A stretch of DNA of 8,856 nucleotides from VBAS01 sp035292525 (GTDB taxonomy: Bacteria; Bacteroidota; Bacteroidia; Chitinophagales; Chitinophagaceae), in the NCBI GenBank assembly GCA_035292525.1, contig DATDPZ010000091.1, positions 1 to 8,856 on the forward strand, written 5' to 3'. The position numbers were made by a program, and so were the translations under genes. Shown here piece after piece: positions 7,331 to 8,856 of the stretch (position 1 is the stretch's first letter; each line of letters opens with the position of its first letter). Below the pieces are notes generated by a model, which worked only from the letters and a program-made list of their open reading frames with translations, had not been told where the DNA came from and made no database searches.

Positions 7331-7780
7331 ATGGAAGTAAAAAACCTTTTTGAATCAACTGTAAAAAAAGAGATCGTTGACCGGATAAATAAACTCTCAC
7401 CGGAAACAGTTCAGCAATGGGGAAAAATGAATGTAGAACAAATGCTGGCGCATGTGCAAGTCCCAATGGGTGTGGCTTTAGGTACCAATACTGTAAAAGG
7501 TAATTGGCTGATGAAACTGATATTGCCGTTGTTTAAAAAAAATCTGTATGATGAAAAACCCTGGAAGCAGGGACTGCCCACAGATAAATCTTTTATCATG
7601 ACAGGTAAAGAAAAAGATTTTGTACAGGAGAAAAACCGGTTGCTGGAAAAGATTGATCGGTTTACTGAAAGCAATATGATAAACGAAGCCCACCCGGTAT
7701 TTGGAAAACTCAGCAAAGAACAATGGAGTAAAGCCACCTGGAAACATCTTGACCATCATTTAAGGCAATTTGGTGTTTGA
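7331..7780 (+). CDS. DUF1569 family protein (DinB-like superfamily)
   Basis: This is a cytoplasmic 149-residue protein with no signal peptide. It matches the DUF1569 pattern: WGKMNVEQMLAHVQVP (30-45) near the N-terminus, and LSKEQWSKATWKHLDHHLRQFGV at the C-terminus (127-149). H41 and the cluster H139/H142/H143 are placed like the metal-binding histidines of the DinB/YfiT four-helix fold, so a divalent-metal site is likely by family analogy. The family has no established reaction; thiol-dependent transferases and DNA-damage-induced proteins are relatives. It starts 6 nt after the protease stop with only an A-rich spacer, so it is probably expressed from the protease transcript, although a functional tie is not obvious. 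The transcription unit appears to end at the terminator 32 nt downstream. Confidence 0.88.
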   Translation: MEVKNLFESTVKKEIVDRINKLSPETVQQWGKMNVEQMLAHVQVPMGVALGTNTVKGNWLMKLILPLFKKNLYDEKPWKQGLPTDKSFIMTGKEKDFVQEKNRLLEKIDRFTESNMINEAHPVFGKLSKEQWSKATWKHLDHHLRQFGV

Positions 7781-7811
7781 TTAGTATAAATGATTAAAGT
7801 CATAAATAAAC

Positions 7812-7850
7812 AAGCCTGCTCCTGCTACATTTGAGCAGGCTTAATTTTTT
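7812..7850 (+). terminator. Rho-independent terminator after the protease-DUF1569 unit
   Basis: A perfect 10-bp stem, AAGCCTGCTC (7812-7821) with GAGCAGGCTT (7833-7842), has an 11-nt loop and is followed by AA and a run of six T (7845-7850). This is a strong intrinsic terminator for transcripts coming from the left. The other side of the stem is AT-rich but has no clean T-run for the opposite direction, and no gene needs one there. Confidence 0.9.
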
Positions 7851-7966
7851 ATGAACCTCTGGAAAAATATTATCAGGAAACCTACATAACACTTCTGGGG
7901 AAATCTCCTTACTTCCTTCCTTAATTTTTCCACTTACCGGCAAGAAAGCTGGCTAAATACAAATTT
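7851..7966 (+). promoter_or_regulatory. Upstream region of the tryptophanase gene, with a possible 12-codon leader ORF
   Basis: This 116-bp spacer between the terminator and the tryptophanase start must hold that gene's promoter unless it depends on readthrough. A short ORF at 7851-7889 would encode MNLWKNIIRKPT, with one Trp at position 4 and a Pro next to last. TAATTTTT (7922-7929) is one base off TAnnTTTG, but no TTG was found upstream at the right distance. No Shine-Dalgarno sequence or recognisable riboswitch was seen. The leader ORF is speculative. Confidence 0.25.
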
Positions 7967-8856
7967 ATGCAAACCATTATTGAACCGTTCAGGATAAAAT
8001 CTGTTGAACCCATTTACTTCAACACAGCAGCCGAACGGAAATTAATTTTAGAAAAAGCATTTTATAATCCTTTCCTCATTCATTCCGCCGATGTGTTGAT
8101 TGACCTGCTGACCGACAGCGGAACCAGCGCCATGAGCAGCAACCAATGGGCAGGCATTATGCAGGGCGATGAATCCTATGCCGGCAGCCCCAGTTTTTTC
8201 CGATTTGAAAAAACCATACAGGATATTACCGGCCTGCCAATCATAATACCTGCTCACCAGGGAAGGGCTGCAGAAAAAATTTTGTTCAGCGTACTTGGTG
8301 GCAAAGGAAAATACTTTGTAAGCAATACCTTATTTGATACCACCCGCGCTAATATTGAATTCTCAGGGGCAGAAGGCATTGATTTGATTTGTGCCGAAGA
8401 CAAACATCCAACCATACCTGCACCTTTTAAGGGAAATATGGATGTGGCTGCATTGAAAAAATTCATTGATGAAAAAGGTACAGCCAATATCCCGCTTTGC
8501 ATCCTTACGGTAACCAATAACTCTTGCGGCGGACAGCCGGTGAGTATGCAGAATATTAGAGAAGTAAAAAATGTTTGCCTGCAAAATAATATTGCATTGT
8601 TTATTGATGCCTGCCGTTTTGCTGAGAATGCATATTTTATAAAACTGCGTGAAGCAGGTTATGCAGATAAACCGATACCGGAAATCGTTAAGGAAATTTT
8701 TTCTTATGCTGATGGCTGCACCATGAGCGCCAAGAAAGATGCCTTTGCCAATATCGGTGGTTTTTTGGCCATGCATAATGAAGCACTGGCACAACAATGC
8801 CGCAACCTGCTAATCATGACAGAAGGGTTCCCAACTTATGGCGGCCTTGCCGGCCG
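7967..8856 (+). CDS. tnaA: Tryptophanase (PLP-dependent beta-eliminating lyase), 5' part; runs off the window
   Basis: This is a cytoplasmic PLP enzyme that would cleave tryptophan to indole, pyruvate and ammonia. The first 296 residues of an expected 450-470 are present. Start: the only in-frame ATG after the stop at 7922-7924. It aligns without gaps to the numbering of Citrobacter tyrosine phenol-lyase through residue 130: F36, IDLLTDSGT (45-53), Y71 (GDESYAGS), HQGR (97-100), F123, then N185, D214, R217 and the Schiff-base lysine K257 in SAKKD. Two substrate-pocket positions favour tryptophanase: D124 (FDTT; Thr124 in phenol-lyase, Asp137 in E. coli TnaA) and F288 (EGFPTYGG; Met288 in phenol-lyase). 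The decisive C-terminal residues (phenol-lyase R381 and F448, TnaA H463) lie outside the window, so tyrosine phenol-lyase is not fully excluded. These residue numbers are from memory of the family. The gene follows a strong terminator and is probably transcribed separately. Confidence 0.88.
   Translation, partial: MQTIIEPFRIKSVEPIYFNTAAERKLILEKAFYNPFLIHSADVLIDLLTDSGTSAMSSNQWAGIMQGDESYAGSPSFFRFEKTIQDITGLPIIIPAHQGRAAEKILFSVLGGKGKYFVSNTLFDTTRANIEFSGAEGIDLICAEDKHPTIPAPFKGNMDVAALKKFIDEKGTANIPLCILTVTNNSCGGQPVSMQNIREVKNVCLQNNIALFIDACRFAENAYFIKLREAGYADKPIPEIVKEIFSYADGCTMSAKKDAFANIGGFLAMHNEALAQQCRNLLIMTEGFPTYGGLAG

Noticed and set aside
7411..7759. Two minus-strand frames (108 and 93 codons) opposite the DUF1569 gene
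   Set aside because: The plus-strand frame has clear DUF1569 motifs, while the minus frames show no recognisable features and overlap each other.
7861..7931. GGAAAAAT (7861-7868) and ATTTTTCC (7924-7931) as a regulatory stem upstream of tnaA
   Set aside because: Eight AT-rich base pairs over a 55-nt gap are expected by chance in this composition, and no T-run or other structure supports it.
8363..8797. 144-codon minus-strand frame opposite the tryptophanase gene
   Set aside because: It overlaps the most conserved part of the PLP enzyme, including the Schiff-base lysine; its His/Cys/Phe-rich product has no family features.
1..8856. tRNA, rRNA, CRISPR, insertion sequence, toxin-antitoxin or defence genes
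   Set aside because: Both strands were read for cloverleaf-like arms, regularly spaced repeats, terminal inverted repeats and transposase or nuclease motifs, and none were seen.

Overview
The window looks like a stretch of Bacteroidota chromosome, probably Chitinophagaceae or a close relative. The evidence is a very large secreted protease ending in a type IX secretion (T9SS) sorting domain, a small lipoprotein of a Bacteroidota type, start codons without Shine-Dalgarno sequences, AT-rich spacers, and gene content typical of that group. No RNA gene, CRISPR array, insertion sequence, integrase or phage gene was seen. The genus assignment is inference from protein style, not from a marker gene.

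Left part (1-2498): the 3' part of nuoM, then complete nuoN. These are two antiporter-like proton-pumping membrane subunits of respiratory complex I, in the order usual for the end of a nuo operon. A conserved-looking hypothetical gene (2589-3002) follows on the same strand after a 90-bp spacer carrying an AACT-rich repeat and inverted repeats.

Middle part (3005-7780): a lipoprotein gene on the minus strand meets the hypothetical gene tail to tail with 2 nt between them. It shares a 102-bp divergent upstream region with a 1250-residue secreted subtilisin-family (S8) protease. The protease has an intact catalytic triad, a GEVED domain, a CARDB-like domain, Ig-like domains and a T9SS C-terminal domain. 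A DUF1569 (DinB-superfamily) gene starts 6 nt after the protease stop and is probably read on the same transcript. A strong intrinsic terminator at 7812-7850 closes this unit.

Right part (7851-8856): a short spacer, then the first 296 residues of a PLP-dependent tryptophanase/tyrosine phenol-lyase family enzyme that runs off the window. Visible active-site residues favour tryptophanase.

The modules (respiration, secreted proteolysis, amino-acid catabolism) are ordinary housekeeping and scavenging functions. They could act in sequence, since peptides released outside the cell yield tryptophan, which is cleaved to indole, pyruvate and ammonia, but nothing in the layout proves that link. I found no clearly new system. 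The points most worth checking are the loss of a normally essential lysine in NuoM, a Trp-containing 12-codon reading frame just upstream of the tryptophanase gene, and the repeat-bearing spacer after nuoN.
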